From: Cohnella thailandensis
GTDB lineage: Bacteria > Bacillota > Bacilli > Paenibacillales > Paenibacillaceae
Assembly (NCBI RefSeq): GCF_014212135.1
Contig: NZ_JACJVQ010000006.1
Location: forward strand, 310,001 to 374,000
DNA: 64,000 nucleotides
Direction of reading: 5' to 3'
Shown here: piece by piece, positions 50,089 through 58,014 of the stretch
Layout: each line of letters opens with the position of its first letter
Numbering within the stretch: the first letter of the stretch is position 1
Position numbers and translations under genes: made by a program
The notes under the pieces: generated by a model
What the model saw: only the letters and a program-made list of their open reading frames with translations
The model's database searches: none
Told to the model about the DNA's origin: nothing

Positions 50089-51771
50089 TCATTCCGCCGC
50101 GGCCCGTTTCTCCGCCAACTTGTCCGGATGAAGGAGTTGATAGGCTCTAAGCGCCACTTGAATGGAGATTCGATTCTCGGGAGACATGAAGTCTTCGCCC
50201 AGCAGCTCGGAAATTTTCTCAAGACGGTAGTACAGGGATTGGCGGACGATGAACAGCTTCTGAGCCGCGATTTGCTTGGAGCCATCGTGATCCAGATAGA
50301 CTTTCAGAGTGAGCAGCAGCTCGCTGCCCTTCGCCTCGTCGTAGTCGAGAATGGGCCCCAGGTAGTTGCGAACGAAGCCCTGAAGCGTAGTGCCGTCATT
50401 CAGATTCAGCAGCAGTTGGAACACCCCGAGCTCCTCATAGAAGAGAACCGTTTTTTGGCAACAGGTATGAAGAGACAACGCTTGAATCGCTTCCTGGTAA
50501 CCGGAGAAAGCATGCTTGAGATTCGAATGGGCTTTGCCGACCCCAACGATCAGCTTCAGGTCCTTCCGTTTATCGTCCGCCTGCAGGCTCCGGAGGGAAT
50601 CGAGCGCTTGCTGCAGCCTTCTGTTCGCGGGAGCTTTGGCTTTCCGGTCCAGGGCGATGACGGCGAGCCGATTGTTCTTCAGCGTGATCAGAGGCCGGAA
50701 GGAGAATCTCTCGAAAGCGGATCTTAGGAGGAGCGACAGGTGAAATCGAAGCGCGTCCAGCTCGTTCTCCGAAGGATTCAGGTGCAGGTCGTACAGGTTC
50801 TCGATCTCGATCAGGCAGACCCGGTAGCTCATCTCGTTTAACGTTTTGAAGTCGGGACCGATCAACGCCTTTAACTTCTGCTCGTCCTCGTGCCGGCCGC
50901 TTAACAGCTCGTCGACCCAGATGTTCTCGGAGAACTGCTTGCGCTCCTCCATGTACCGGGTGCGAAGCAGTTCCTGCGCGATGGACATGGACGCCGAATC
51001 CAGCAGCAGGGTATCGAATTCCTCCGGTTTATGAAGGCAAATCAGGATGAGGAAAGCCCAGGTTTGATCCAGGGCTCCGACGGGCTTCAGAAGGAGGGTG
51101 CGATTCTCTTGCTCGAGAACGTAGGGGGCCGCATTCGGCTTCAGCTCCGCAAGCTCGTCCCAGTAGCCGTCGAGAAGGGTCAGCAGCCGCTCCTGTTCCT
51201 CGGGCGCCATGTTCGGGCAGAAGATCGCCTTGCCTTTAAGCGGACGGAAAACGATCTGGGAGGAAGTGCTGCGATGAAGCAGCCTGAGAACGCCGGGCGT
51301 CGCCTGAGAGGTGAGAGTCAGCCGCGAGAATTCCCGGGAGAGGCTCTCGAGCTCCTGCAGCATCCGATGGTGCCGATTGATGATCAGGGAATGAAGGTCT
51401 TGGGTGATGTCGACGAACCGTACCGTATGCGGAAACAGGACAAGCGGGAACGAATGGCGTTCGGCCAGCCGGATGAGCTCTTCGGGAACCGATTGAAAGT
51501 ATTGGCCGAGTTCGATGCACAAGCAGGTTGCTTTCTGCCCGATGAGATTGCCCAGAAAGCTGACGGAGGATTGACTGTCCAGTTGGAAAGCCATTCCGGT
51601 CGTGAGAATCATCTCGTCGCCGTGAATGAGCATCTCGAAGTGGGGAGTCTCCAGGATATGCACCCATCGGATCGGACGGGCGAGGCCGTTCGCCCCGGCG
51701 ACGACCTGAGCGTCGCGGAATAACGGACGTTGCAGCGCTTCTCTTACGGTTAGAAACCGTTCGGTGTCCAT
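50089..51771 (-). CDS. PucR-family regulator of pyrimidine catabolism
   Basis: The 560-residue protein has the PucR N-terminal domain ('REALQRPLFRDAQVVAGANGLARPIRWVHILETPHFEMLIHGDEMILTTGMAF'), a GGDEF-like middle region and a C-terminal PucR helix-turn-helix ('LLLTLKVYLDHDGSKQIAAQKLFIVRQSLYYRLEKISELLGEDF'). B. subtilis PucR activates purine catabolism; relatives next to preTA-hydA regulate pyrimidine catabolism. It is divergent from preT with inverted repeats between them. Start ATG follows GAGGAGG. Confidence 0.87.
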   Translation of the reverse strand: MDTERFLTVREALQRPLFRDAQVVAGANGLARPIRWVHILETPHFEMLIHGDEMILTTGMAFQLDSQSSVSFLGNLIGQKATCLCIELGQYFQSVPEELIRLAERHSFPLVLFPHTVRFVDITQDLHSLIINRHHRMLQELESLSREFSRLTLTSQATPGVLRLLHRSTSSQIVFRPLKGKAIFCPNMAPEEQERLLTLLDGYWDELAELKPNAAPYVLEQENRTLLLKPVGALDQTWAFLILICLHKPEEFDTLLLDSASMSIAQELLRTRYMEERKQFSENIWVDELLSGRHEDEQKLKALIGPDFKTLNEMSYRVCLIEIENLYDLHLNPSENELDALRFHLSLLLRSAFERFSFRPLITLKNNRLAVIALDRKAKAPANRRLQQALDSLRSLQADDKRKDLKLIVGVGKAHSNLKHAFSGYQEAIQALSLHTCCQKTVLFYEELGVFQLLLNLNDGTTLQGFVRNYLGPILDYDEAKGSELLLTLKVYLDHDGSKQIAAQKLFIVRQSLYYRLEKISELLGEDFMSPENRISIQVALRAYQLLHPDKLAEKRAAAE

Positions 51772-51803
51772 GCCAAGATCCTCCTCTTACCAAACAAATC
51801 GAG

Positions 51804-51856
51804 CTGTCTTGAATAAGATAATCCGATAAGACAGTCACGTTAATGTCACTTATCTT
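51804..51856. promoter_or_regulatory. Inverted repeats between pucR-like and preT
   Basis: CTGTCTT (51804-51810) and AAGACAG (51828-51834) are 17 bp apart; AAGATAA (51815-51821) and TTATCTT (51850-51856) form a second nested pair. They are the best candidate operators for the PucR protein. Confidence 0.45.
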
Positions 51857-51939
51857 ACCATATATTCCAGTTTGTTTTTCTGAAAATTTTAATAAATCTC
51901 GCTATTCATGCCAGAGAGAAAAACCAGGAGGGATGACAA

Positions 51940-53322
51940 GTGGAACGCACCCGATCGCTTAACACGCTGTCCGCCGAGAAGTTCGCGATTCAGTTCGCCG
52001 AAGCGGAGCCCGGTTTGACGTACAAGGCCGCATCCGAGGAAGCCAACCGCTGTTTGTATTGCTATGATGCGCCCTGCATCAAGGCTTGTCCGACGAGCAT
52101 CAATATCCCGTCGTTCATCAAGAGAATCGCCACGGGCAACCTGAAGGGGGCCGCCGCGACGATCATGGATTCCAATCCGGTTGGGGCGAGCTGTTCGCGG
52201 GTATGTCCGACGGAGGAGCTGTGCGAAGGGGCTTGCGTCCTGAACCATGCCTCCGAGCCGATCCGAATCGGGCTGCTTCAGCGTTATGCGACCGACTGGG
52301 CAATTCAGAGGGGGAAGCCGTTGTTCCAAGCGGGTCCGTCCATCGGCAAAAAAGTCGCGGTGATCGGAGCGGGTCCGGCGGGGCTGTCGGCAGCGCGCGA
52401 GCTGGCGAGAGACGGCTTCAGCGTGGTGATTTACGAGGCTAGAGAGAAGGCGGGCGGGTTGGATACCTACGGGATCGTCTCCTTCCGGCTGCCGCAAGCG
52501 GTCTCGCTCTGGGAAGTCGAGCAAGTCGAGAAGCTGGGGGTCGAGATCAAGACGGGCGTGAAGGTCGGCGAGGACATTCCGGCCTCCGAGCTGCTGGAGC
52601 AGTACGACGCCGTCGTTCTGGCAGCCGGAATGGGCTACGTTCCTTCTCTCGGAATCGAAGGCGAGGAGCTGAGCGGCGTCTACGATGCCATCCGATTCGT
52701 CGAAGGAACGAAGGCGGGCGTTCCCGATCTCGCGCTCGAAGGGGCGAGAGTCGCCATCATCGGCGCCGGCAACACCGCGATCGACGCGGCGACCTGCTCG
52801 GTCCGGCTCGGCGCGGAGAACGTCAAGATGGTGTACCGCCGCACCAAGGACGAGATGACCGCTTACGATTTCGAGTACGAATTCGCGAAGCGGGAGGGCG
52901 TCGAGTTCAGCTGGCTGACCGCTCCGAAGCGGATCGTCGGCGACGAATCGGGCCGCGTCGCTTATCTCGAATGCGTAAGGATGGAGCTATCGGCGGAAAA
53001 GGGCAAGGACGGCAGAAGGGCGCCGGTTCCGGTTCCCGGATCGGAATTCTTGATGCCGGTCGATGCCGTCGTCGTCGCGATCGGGCAGAAACGCCATACC
53101 CCGCTCATTGAGCTGCTTGGCTTGGAGCACGACCGGGGCGTCGTGAAGATCGACGCGGGCACCCGGCTGACGTCGAATCCCAAGGTGTACGCGGCGGGCG
53201 ATATTATTTTCGGCAATGGGCAAGGGGAAGTGATGGTCGTCTCCGCTGCCGAACAAGGCAAGCGAGCGGCTCATGCGATCAGCGAGCGGTTCTCGGTTAG
53301 AACGAACTCGGTGGCTATTTAA
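51940..53322 (+). CDS. preT: Dihydropyrimidine dehydrogenase subunit PreT
   Basis: The 460-residue FAD/NAD(P)H flavoprotein has an N-terminal 4Fe-4S region ('CLYCYDAPCIKACPTSINIPSFIKRI', 'CSRVCPTEELCEGACV') and two Rossmann folds ('VAVIGAGPAGLSAARELARDGFSVVIYE', 'VAIIGAGNTAIDAATCSVRLGAENVKMVYRR'). It takes electrons from NAD(P)H and hands them to PreA. GTG 51940 is preceded by AGGAGGGAT. preA follows 18 bp downstream. Confidence 0.92.
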   Translation: MERTRSLNTLSAEKFAIQFAEAEPGLTYKAASEEANRCLYCYDAPCIKACPTSINIPSFIKRIATGNLKGAAATIMDSNPVGASCSRVCPTEELCEGACVLNHASEPIRIGLLQRYATDWAIQRGKPLFQAGPSIGKKVAVIGAGPAGLSAARELARDGFSVVIYEAREKAGGLDTYGIVSFRLPQAVSLWEVEQVEKLGVEIKTGVKVGEDIPASELLEQYDAVVLAAGMGYVPSLGIEGEELSGVYDAIRFVEGTKAGVPDLALEGARVAIIGAGNTAIDAATCSVRLGAENVKMVYRRTKDEMTAYDFEYEFAKREGVEFSWLTAPKRIVGDESGRVAYLECVRMELSAEKGKDGRRAPVPVPGSEFLMPVDAVVVAIGQKRHTPLIELLGLEHDRGVVKIDAGTRLTSNPKVYAAGDIIFGNGQGEVMVVSAAEQGKRAAHAISERFSVRTNSVAI

Positions 53323-53340
53323 TTTAGGAGGATGATGAAG

Positions 53341-54624
53341 ATGGCAGACCTGAGCATCAATCTCGCGGGCATCAAGTCTCCGAATCCGTTCTGGCTGGCA
53401 TCCGCGCCGCCTACGAATACGGGTTACCAGGTTCAGCGCGCTTTCGAGGCCGGCTGGGGCGGCGCCGTATGGAAGACGCTGGGGGACCCGATCATCAACA
53501 CGTCCTCGCGGTTCGCCGCGGTCAACTTTAACGGGCAGCGGGTCGCCGGCTTCAACAACATCGAGCTGATTACCGACCGTCCGCTGGAAGTGAACCTGAA
53601 GGAGATCTACGAGACGAAGAAAAGATTCCCGGACCGCGCCGTCGTCGCCTCGCTCATGGTCGAGCCGAAGCGGGAGAAGTGGCACGAGATCGTGAAGCGC
53701 GTCGAAGCGATCGGAGTGGACGGCCTGGAGCTGAACTTCGGCTGTCCTCACGGGATGGCGGAGCGCGGCATGGGCGCGGCGTCCGGCCAGCAGCCCGATC
53801 TCGTCGAGATGCAGACGTACTTCGTCAAGGAAGTCGCCACGACGCCGGTCATCGTGAAGCTGACGCCGAACATCACGGACATTACCGTCGTCGCGCGGCA
53901 TGCGGTCAAGGGCGGCGCCGACGCAATCAGCATGATCAACACGATCAACTCCCTCGCCGGAGTCGACATCTACTCCTGGAACACGATCCCTCATGTCGGG
54001 GGTAAGGGTGCTCACGGAGGCTATTGCGGCCCGGCCGTGAAGCCGATCGCGCTGAACATGGTGGCGGAGTGCGCGAGGAATGCGGAGGTCGGCGTTCCGA
54101 TCTCGGGCATCGGCGGCATCTCGAACTGGCAGGACACGGTCGAGTTCCTGCTCATGGGAGCGACCGGCGTGCAGATCTGCACGGCCGCCATGCACCACGG
54201 CTTCCGCATCGTCGAGGACATGATCGACGGGCTGAACAATTACTTGGAAGAGATGGGCTTGTCGTCGGTGTCGGAGCTGGTGGGCAAGTCCGTCGCCAGA
54301 TATTCGAACTGGGGCGATCTCGATCTGAACTACAAGGTCGTCGCCCGAATCGACACCGAGACTTGCATCAACTGCAACAAGTGCCACATCGCCTGCGAAG
54401 ACACTTCCCACCAATGCATCGAGAGGAGGGTCGACGCTTCGGGCAAGGAGATCCTGGTCGTCCGCGAAGAGGATTGCGTCGGCTGCAACCTGTGCTCGAT
54501 CGTCTGCCCGGTAGACGGCGCGATCGAGATGGTCGAGGTGGACGAAGGCCTGGCCCCGATGAGCTGGAACGATCGTCAGCGCGCGCTTTCTATTCTAAAC
54601 ACGGCAGAGATGGAGGTCGTATAA
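53341..54624 (+). CDS. preA: Dihydropyrimidine dehydrogenase subunit PreA
   Basis: The 427-residue subunit has an FMN TIM barrel ('SPNPFWLASAPPTNTGYQVQRAFEAGWGGAVWKTLG', active-site Cys in 'LNFGCPHGMAERGMG', 'VIVKLTPNITDITV') and a C-terminal two-cluster ferredoxin domain ('CINCNKCHIACEDTSHQC', 'CVGCNLCSIVCPVDGAIEM'). With PreT it reduces uracil and thymine to dihydro forms. I chose ATG 53341, nine bases after AGGAGG; the ATG at 53332 touches that site. Confidence 0.94.
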   Translation: MADLSINLAGIKSPNPFWLASAPPTNTGYQVQRAFEAGWGGAVWKTLGDPIINTSSRFAAVNFNGQRVAGFNNIELITDRPLEVNLKEIYETKKRFPDRAVVASLMVEPKREKWHEIVKRVEAIGVDGLELNFGCPHGMAERGMGAASGQQPDLVEMQTYFVKEVATTPVIVKLTPNITDITVVARHAVKGGADAISMINTINSLAGVDIYSWNTIPHVGGKGAHGGYCGPAVKPIALNMVAECARNAEVGVPISGIGGISNWQDTVEFLLMGATGVQICTAAMHHGFRIVEDMIDGLNNYLEEMGLSSVSELVGKSVARYSNWGDLDLNYKVVARIDTETCINCNKCHIACEDTSHQCIERRVDASGKEILVVREEDCVGCNLCSIVCPVDGAIEMVEVDEGLAPMSWNDRQRALSILNTAEMEVV

Positions 54625-54625
54625 G

Positions 54626-56056
54626 ATGAAGAAAATCATCAAGAACGGAACGATCGTCACGGCGGCGGACACCTTCTTCGGGGATGTGCTTATCGACGAC
54701 GGCATCATCGTCATGATCGGCGTCGATCTGGAATCGGAGGGCGCGGAGCTCGTGGATGCGACGGGCTGTTATGTTTTCCCGGGCGGGATCGACCCACATA
54801 CTCATCTCGACATGCCGTTCGGCGGCACGATGACGGCGGACGACTTCGAGACCGGAACGATCGCGGCGGCGTTCGGCGGCACGACGACGGTCATAGACTT
54901 CTGCATCACGAACAAGTCGAAGCCCCTCGGCGAATGGGTGAAGGTATGGCACGAGAAGGCAAAGGGCAAAGCGGTCATCGACTACGGCTTCCACCTGATG
55001 ATCACGGACGCGAACGACGGCGTACTGGCGGAGCTCCCGGGCATTATCGAGAACGAAGGCATCACCTCTCTGAAGGTGTTTATGGCTTATAAGAATGTTT
55101 TCCAGGCGGATGACGGAACGTTGTTCAAGACTCTGCTTCTGGCGAAGGAGCAAGGCGCGCTCGTCATGGTTCACGCCGAGAACGGGGATGTCATCGATTA
55201 TCTGGTGAACAAGGCGCTGGAGGAAGGCAATACCGATCCGATCTACCACGCGCTGACAAGACCGTCGGTGCTGGAAGGCGAGGCGACGGGAAGAGCGGCC
55301 GACCTGGCCGGCATGGCGGACTCCCAGCTGTACGTGGTGCACGTTACCTGCGAGGAAGCGGTGAACAAGATCGCCGAAGCGCGGAGCAAGGGGCTGAAGG
55401 TGTTCGGCGAGACCTGCCCGCAATATCTGGTGCTGGACGTGACGGAGCTGGAGAAGCCGAACTTCGAAGGCGCGAAGTACGTCTGGTCGCCGCCTCTTCG
55501 CGAGAAGCGCCACCAGCAGGCGCTGTGGGACGCGCTCTGGAACGGACAGCTGCAGACGGTCGGCTCCGACCAATGCTCCTTCAACTTCAAGGGGCAGAAG
55601 GACCTCGGGCTCGGCGACTTCTCGAAGATCCCGAACGGCGGGCCGACGATCGAGGATCGCTTCACGATTCTGTATTCCGAAGGGGTCGAGAAGGGCCGCC
55701 TCACTCTGAACAAGTTCGTGGACGTCATCTCCACGACGAGCGCGAAGCTGTTCGGCCTGTTCCCGCAGAAGGGCACGATCGCGATCGGCAGCGACGCGGA
55801 CATCGTCATTTTCGACCCGTCCGTCGAGCGGACTTTGTCGGCGGAGACGCATCATATGAACGTCGACTACAACCCGTACGAAGGCATGAAAGTCAAAGGA
55901 GAGCCCGTCTCCGTGCTCGTTCGCGGCGAATTCGTCATCCGCGACAAGCAGTATGTCGGGGAAGCGGGCAGCGGCCAGTACTTGCAGCGCAAGCGGTTCG
56001 CGGCGGCGGACCGCATTCCGGTCAAGAAGCATCCGGTCGGAGGTGGTCTGGGGTGA
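54626..56056 (+). CDS. hydA: Dihydropyrimidinase
   Basis: The 476-residue cyclic amidohydrolase opens dihydrouracil to N-carbamoyl-beta-alanine. Metal ligands are visible: 'DPHTHLDM' (H58, H60) and the carboxylated lysine in 'SLKVFMAYK' (K150, the family position); 'VHAENGDV', 'VVHVTCEEAVNKI' and 'VGSDQCSF' complete the active site. It begins one base after the preA stop, so it is coupled. Length is normal for the family. Confidence 0.94.
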   Translation: MKKIIKNGTIVTAADTFFGDVLIDDGIIVMIGVDLESEGAELVDATGCYVFPGGIDPHTHLDMPFGGTMTADDFETGTIAAAFGGTTTVIDFCITNKSKPLGEWVKVWHEKAKGKAVIDYGFHLMITDANDGVLAELPGIIENEGITSLKVFMAYKNVFQADDGTLFKTLLLAKEQGALVMVHAENGDVIDYLVNKALEEGNTDPIYHALTRPSVLEGEATGRAADLAGMADSQLYVVHVTCEEAVNKIAEARSKGLKVFGETCPQYLVLDVTELEKPNFEGAKYVWSPPLREKRHQQALWDALWNGQLQTVGSDQCSFNFKGQKDLGLGDFSKIPNGGPTIEDRFTILYSEGVEKGRLTLNKFVDVISTTSAKLFGLFPQKGTIAIGSDADIVIFDPSVERTLSAETHHMNVDYNPYEGMKVKGEPVSVLVRGEFVIRDKQYVGEAGSGQYLQRKRFAAADRIPVKKHPVGGGLG

Positions 56057-56277
56057 CGGCATACGACGAATATGCGGCGGAGAAGCAGACGATCGAGGGA
56101 CTGGTGGCAAACGGCTATCTGATCGCCCGGGTGAACGAGCTGCTCGACGGCGCCGAGGCGATCTTCGTCAAGCAAGGAGCGGAGAAGGAGAAGGTCGTCC
56201 TGCGGACGGCCGATGCCCGGAAGCACTTGTCGTACTTGGTCATCGCTCAGCAGAACGCGGCTGGCAAGGCGCAATAG
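56053..56277 (+). CDS. Small protein of unknown function, pyrimidine operon end
   Basis: The 74-residue ORF starts at GTG 56053, overlapping the hydA stop (GTGA), with GGAGGTGG upstream, so translation is well supported. It is charged and helical ('YDEYAAEKQTIEGLVANGYLIARVNELLDGAEAIFVKQGAEKEKVVLRTADARKHLSYLVIAQQN') with no motif or membrane segment I know. Being last in the operon suggests a link to pyrimidine catabolism, for instance an accessory of the hydrolase. Confidence 0.6.
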   Translation: MTAYDEYAAEKQTIEGLVANGYLIARVNELLDGAEAIFVKQGAEKEKVVLRTADARKHLSYLVIAQQNAAGKAQ

Positions 56278-56288
56278 ATTCGTTGAAG

Positions 56289-56315
56289 GCGAGGGGAGCT
56301 CCCTCGCTTTTTTTT
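56289..56315 (+). terminator. Strong terminator of pre-hyd operon
   Basis: GCGAGGG (56289-56295) and CCCTCGC (56301-56307) are followed by eight T residues. Confidence 0.9.
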
Positions 56316-56374
56316 GTTCTGGTTGTTGCGGATATAGGGCGATAACAGCCGCAGCGTCGGCCGGAAGAGCGTGG

Positions 56375-56560
56375 GAGATACACGGAAAAACCGTGTAACG
56401 GCGCCCATATGGAGCTGGAGGTGAAGGAGATACACGGAAAAACCGTGTAACGATGCCCTTATGGAGCTAGAGGCGAAGGAGATACACGGAAAAACCGTGT
56501 AACAGCACCCGTATGAAGAAGAAATCGCGGGAGATAAACGGAAAAACCGTGTAACGGCAG
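56375..56560. repeat. Four-unit hairpin repeat array, 52-bp period
   Basis: The core TACACGGAAAAACCGTGTA starts at 56379, 56431, 56483 and (with one changed base, TAAACGG) 56535, exactly 52 bp apart. GAGA precedes each core and AAC follows it; AACGG is kept in the first and last units. Linkers drift. It lies between the convergent pyrimidine operon and LipL-like gene. Just past it, AACGGCAGCC/GGCTGCCGTT (56553-56577) forms a perfect hairpin. Confidence 0.88.
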
Positions 56561-56583
56561 CCTATCCGGCTGCCGTTATCCGC

Positions 56584-57426
56584 TTATCTGGTTATCCCGT
56601 AGCGATTGCGAAGCATGGCGATCGTCTCCGTCAGTTCCGCCTCGCTCGGCATGCGCAGAGTAGCTGCGGCGGCTTGCATGCCGGCTTCCGTCTGGCGTTC
56701 GCGGATAATTCCCTTGATCTCCTCGGCGAATGCCTCGGCCGCTCCAATGCCAAGATCGATGATCTCGGCCAAGCTTGCGGTGCTGTCATCCGTAACGAGC
56801 GGGAAATTCGCCGGATCCGCCCCGGCCGCCGCGCGATCGTAGAACTGCCGCACTAACCGGGTGCGGGCTTGTCCGGAGCCTTCGACAATGACGAAGGCTT
56901 GAATGACGAATGCCTTCGTCTGGCGCCGTTGCGCGATCCCGCAGAACTTCAAGCCGTTGATGCTGAGGTCGAAGTCGCCGGGACAGTACGCTCCCTCGAT
57001 CTCCCCTTTGTCTACCGCCCACCCCGTTCCGGCGACGGCCGTCGCGATGAGCGCGTACATTTTCTCGAAATCGCTATGAAAGTGGAAGGAATCGACCGAA
57101 GGCTTGGGCAGGATGAGCGAGACGTTCACCACGCCCGGGTCGAGCGGGACCGCCGCTCCGCCGGAGTTGCGAACCGCCACTTGGTAGCCTTTGGACTCCA
57201 GCCATCTGGCCGCGTCCGGAGCGCCCGGAAGCCGGCTGTCCCTCAGCCCCATGACGAACGATTGCGGCTGTCTCCACAGATGGCAGATGGCCGGTCCCCC
57301 TTCCCCCGTCCGGGCGCACAGCCATTCATCCAAGGCGAACGGCAGCAGCGGGTCCTCCTTTTCCAACCGGTTCATTCGATCCAGAATCACCATATTCTCC
57401 AGCCCGGCAAGCATATCTATGTTCAC
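56584..57426 (-). CDS. LipL-like octanoyl transferase
   Basis: The 280-residue lipoate/biotin ligase-fold protein has 'ALDEWLC', 'CHLWRQPQSFVMGLRDSRLPGA', 'YQVAVRNSGGAAVPLDPGVVNVSLILP' and 'GEIEGAYCPGDFDLSINGLKFCGIAQRR'. The Cys in GAYCPG (C148) matches the catalytic Cys of B. subtilis LipL, which moves octanoate from GcvH to the E2 subunits. That separates it from ATP-using lipoate ligases (no ligase C-terminal domain). GTG 57426 follows GGAAGGGGA at about ten bases. Its upstream DNA is the eight-copy repeat array. Confidence 0.82.
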   Translation of the reverse strand: MNIDMLAGLENMVILDRMNRLEKEDPLLPFALDEWLCARTGEGGPAICHLWRQPQSFVMGLRDSRLPGAPDAARWLESKGYQVAVRNSGGAAVPLDPGVVNVSLILPKPSVDSFHFHSDFEKMYALIATAVAGTGWAVDKGEIEGAYCPGDFDLSINGLKFCGIAQRRQTKAFVIQAFVIVEGSGQARTRLVRQFYDRAAAGADPANFPLVTDDSTASLAEIIDLGIGAAEAFAEEIKGIIRERQTEAGMQAAAATLRMPSEAELTETIAMLRNRYGITR

Positions 57427-57494
57427 GATGGCATGTCCCCTTCCAATATACGATCATCATACCCTAGCGACGAGCGGAGGGGAAGGGCGGTGAA

Positions 57495-57924
57495 ACGGAG
57501 CGTCGAAGGAGAGAGGCGGAGGCGAGATAGTCGAAAAAATCGACTAACGGAGCGTCGAAGGGGAGAGGCGAAGGCGAGATAGTCGAAAAAATCGACTAAC
57601 GGAGCGTCGAAGGAGAGAGGCGGAGGCGAGATAGTCGAAAAAATCGACTAACGGAGCGTCGAAGGGGAGAGGCGGAGGCGAGATAGTCGAAAAAATCGAC
57701 TAACGGAGCATCGAAAGGGAGTGGCGGAGGCGAGATAGTCGAAAAAATCGACTAACGGAGCGTCGAAGGAGAGAGGCGGAGGCGAGATAGTCGAAAAAAT
57801 CGACTAACGGAGCATCGAAGGGGAGTGGCGGAGGCGAGATAGTCGAAAAAATCGACTAACGGAGCGTCGAAGGGGAGCGCTGAAGGCGAGATAGTCGAAA
57901 AAATCGACTAACGGAGCGTCGAAG
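57495..57924. repeat. Eight-unit hairpin repeat array, 52-bp period
   Basis: TAGTCGAAAAAATCGACTA starts at 57528, 57580, 57632, 57684, 57736, 57788, 57840 and 57892, with no change in any of the eight copies and exact 52-bp steps. GAGA precedes and ACGGAGC follows each core. The linkers differ at several positions (for example GTCGAAGG, ATCGAAAG, AGCGCTGAAG). The array fills the 588 bp between the LipL-like start (57426) and the sugar permease end (58015). Confidence 0.93.
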
Positions 57925-57967
57925 AGGGGTCTTGTCGGGAGCCGCTGCCCCGTAACCAAATAACGCG

Positions 57968-57999
57968 AGAAGGCCGCCTCCCGAGGGAGACGGCCTTCT
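57968..57999 (-). terminator. Terminator of sugar permease operon
   Basis: AGAAGGCCG...CTCC pairs with GGAG...CGGCCTTCT, just downstream of the stop at 58015 on the minus strand. Confidence 0.65.
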
Positions 58000-58014
58000 G
58001 AGCAATCGTTGCGA

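Noticed and set aside
56375..56560. Tandem rho-independent terminators
   Set aside because: The stems are 7 bp with five-base loops and no T tract follows on either strand, and regular 52-bp spacing is not a terminator property.
57495..57924. CRISPR array
   Set aside because: Repeats are 52 bp apart, but the 'spacers' are near-identical to one another, the core is a palindrome, and no cas gene is in the window.
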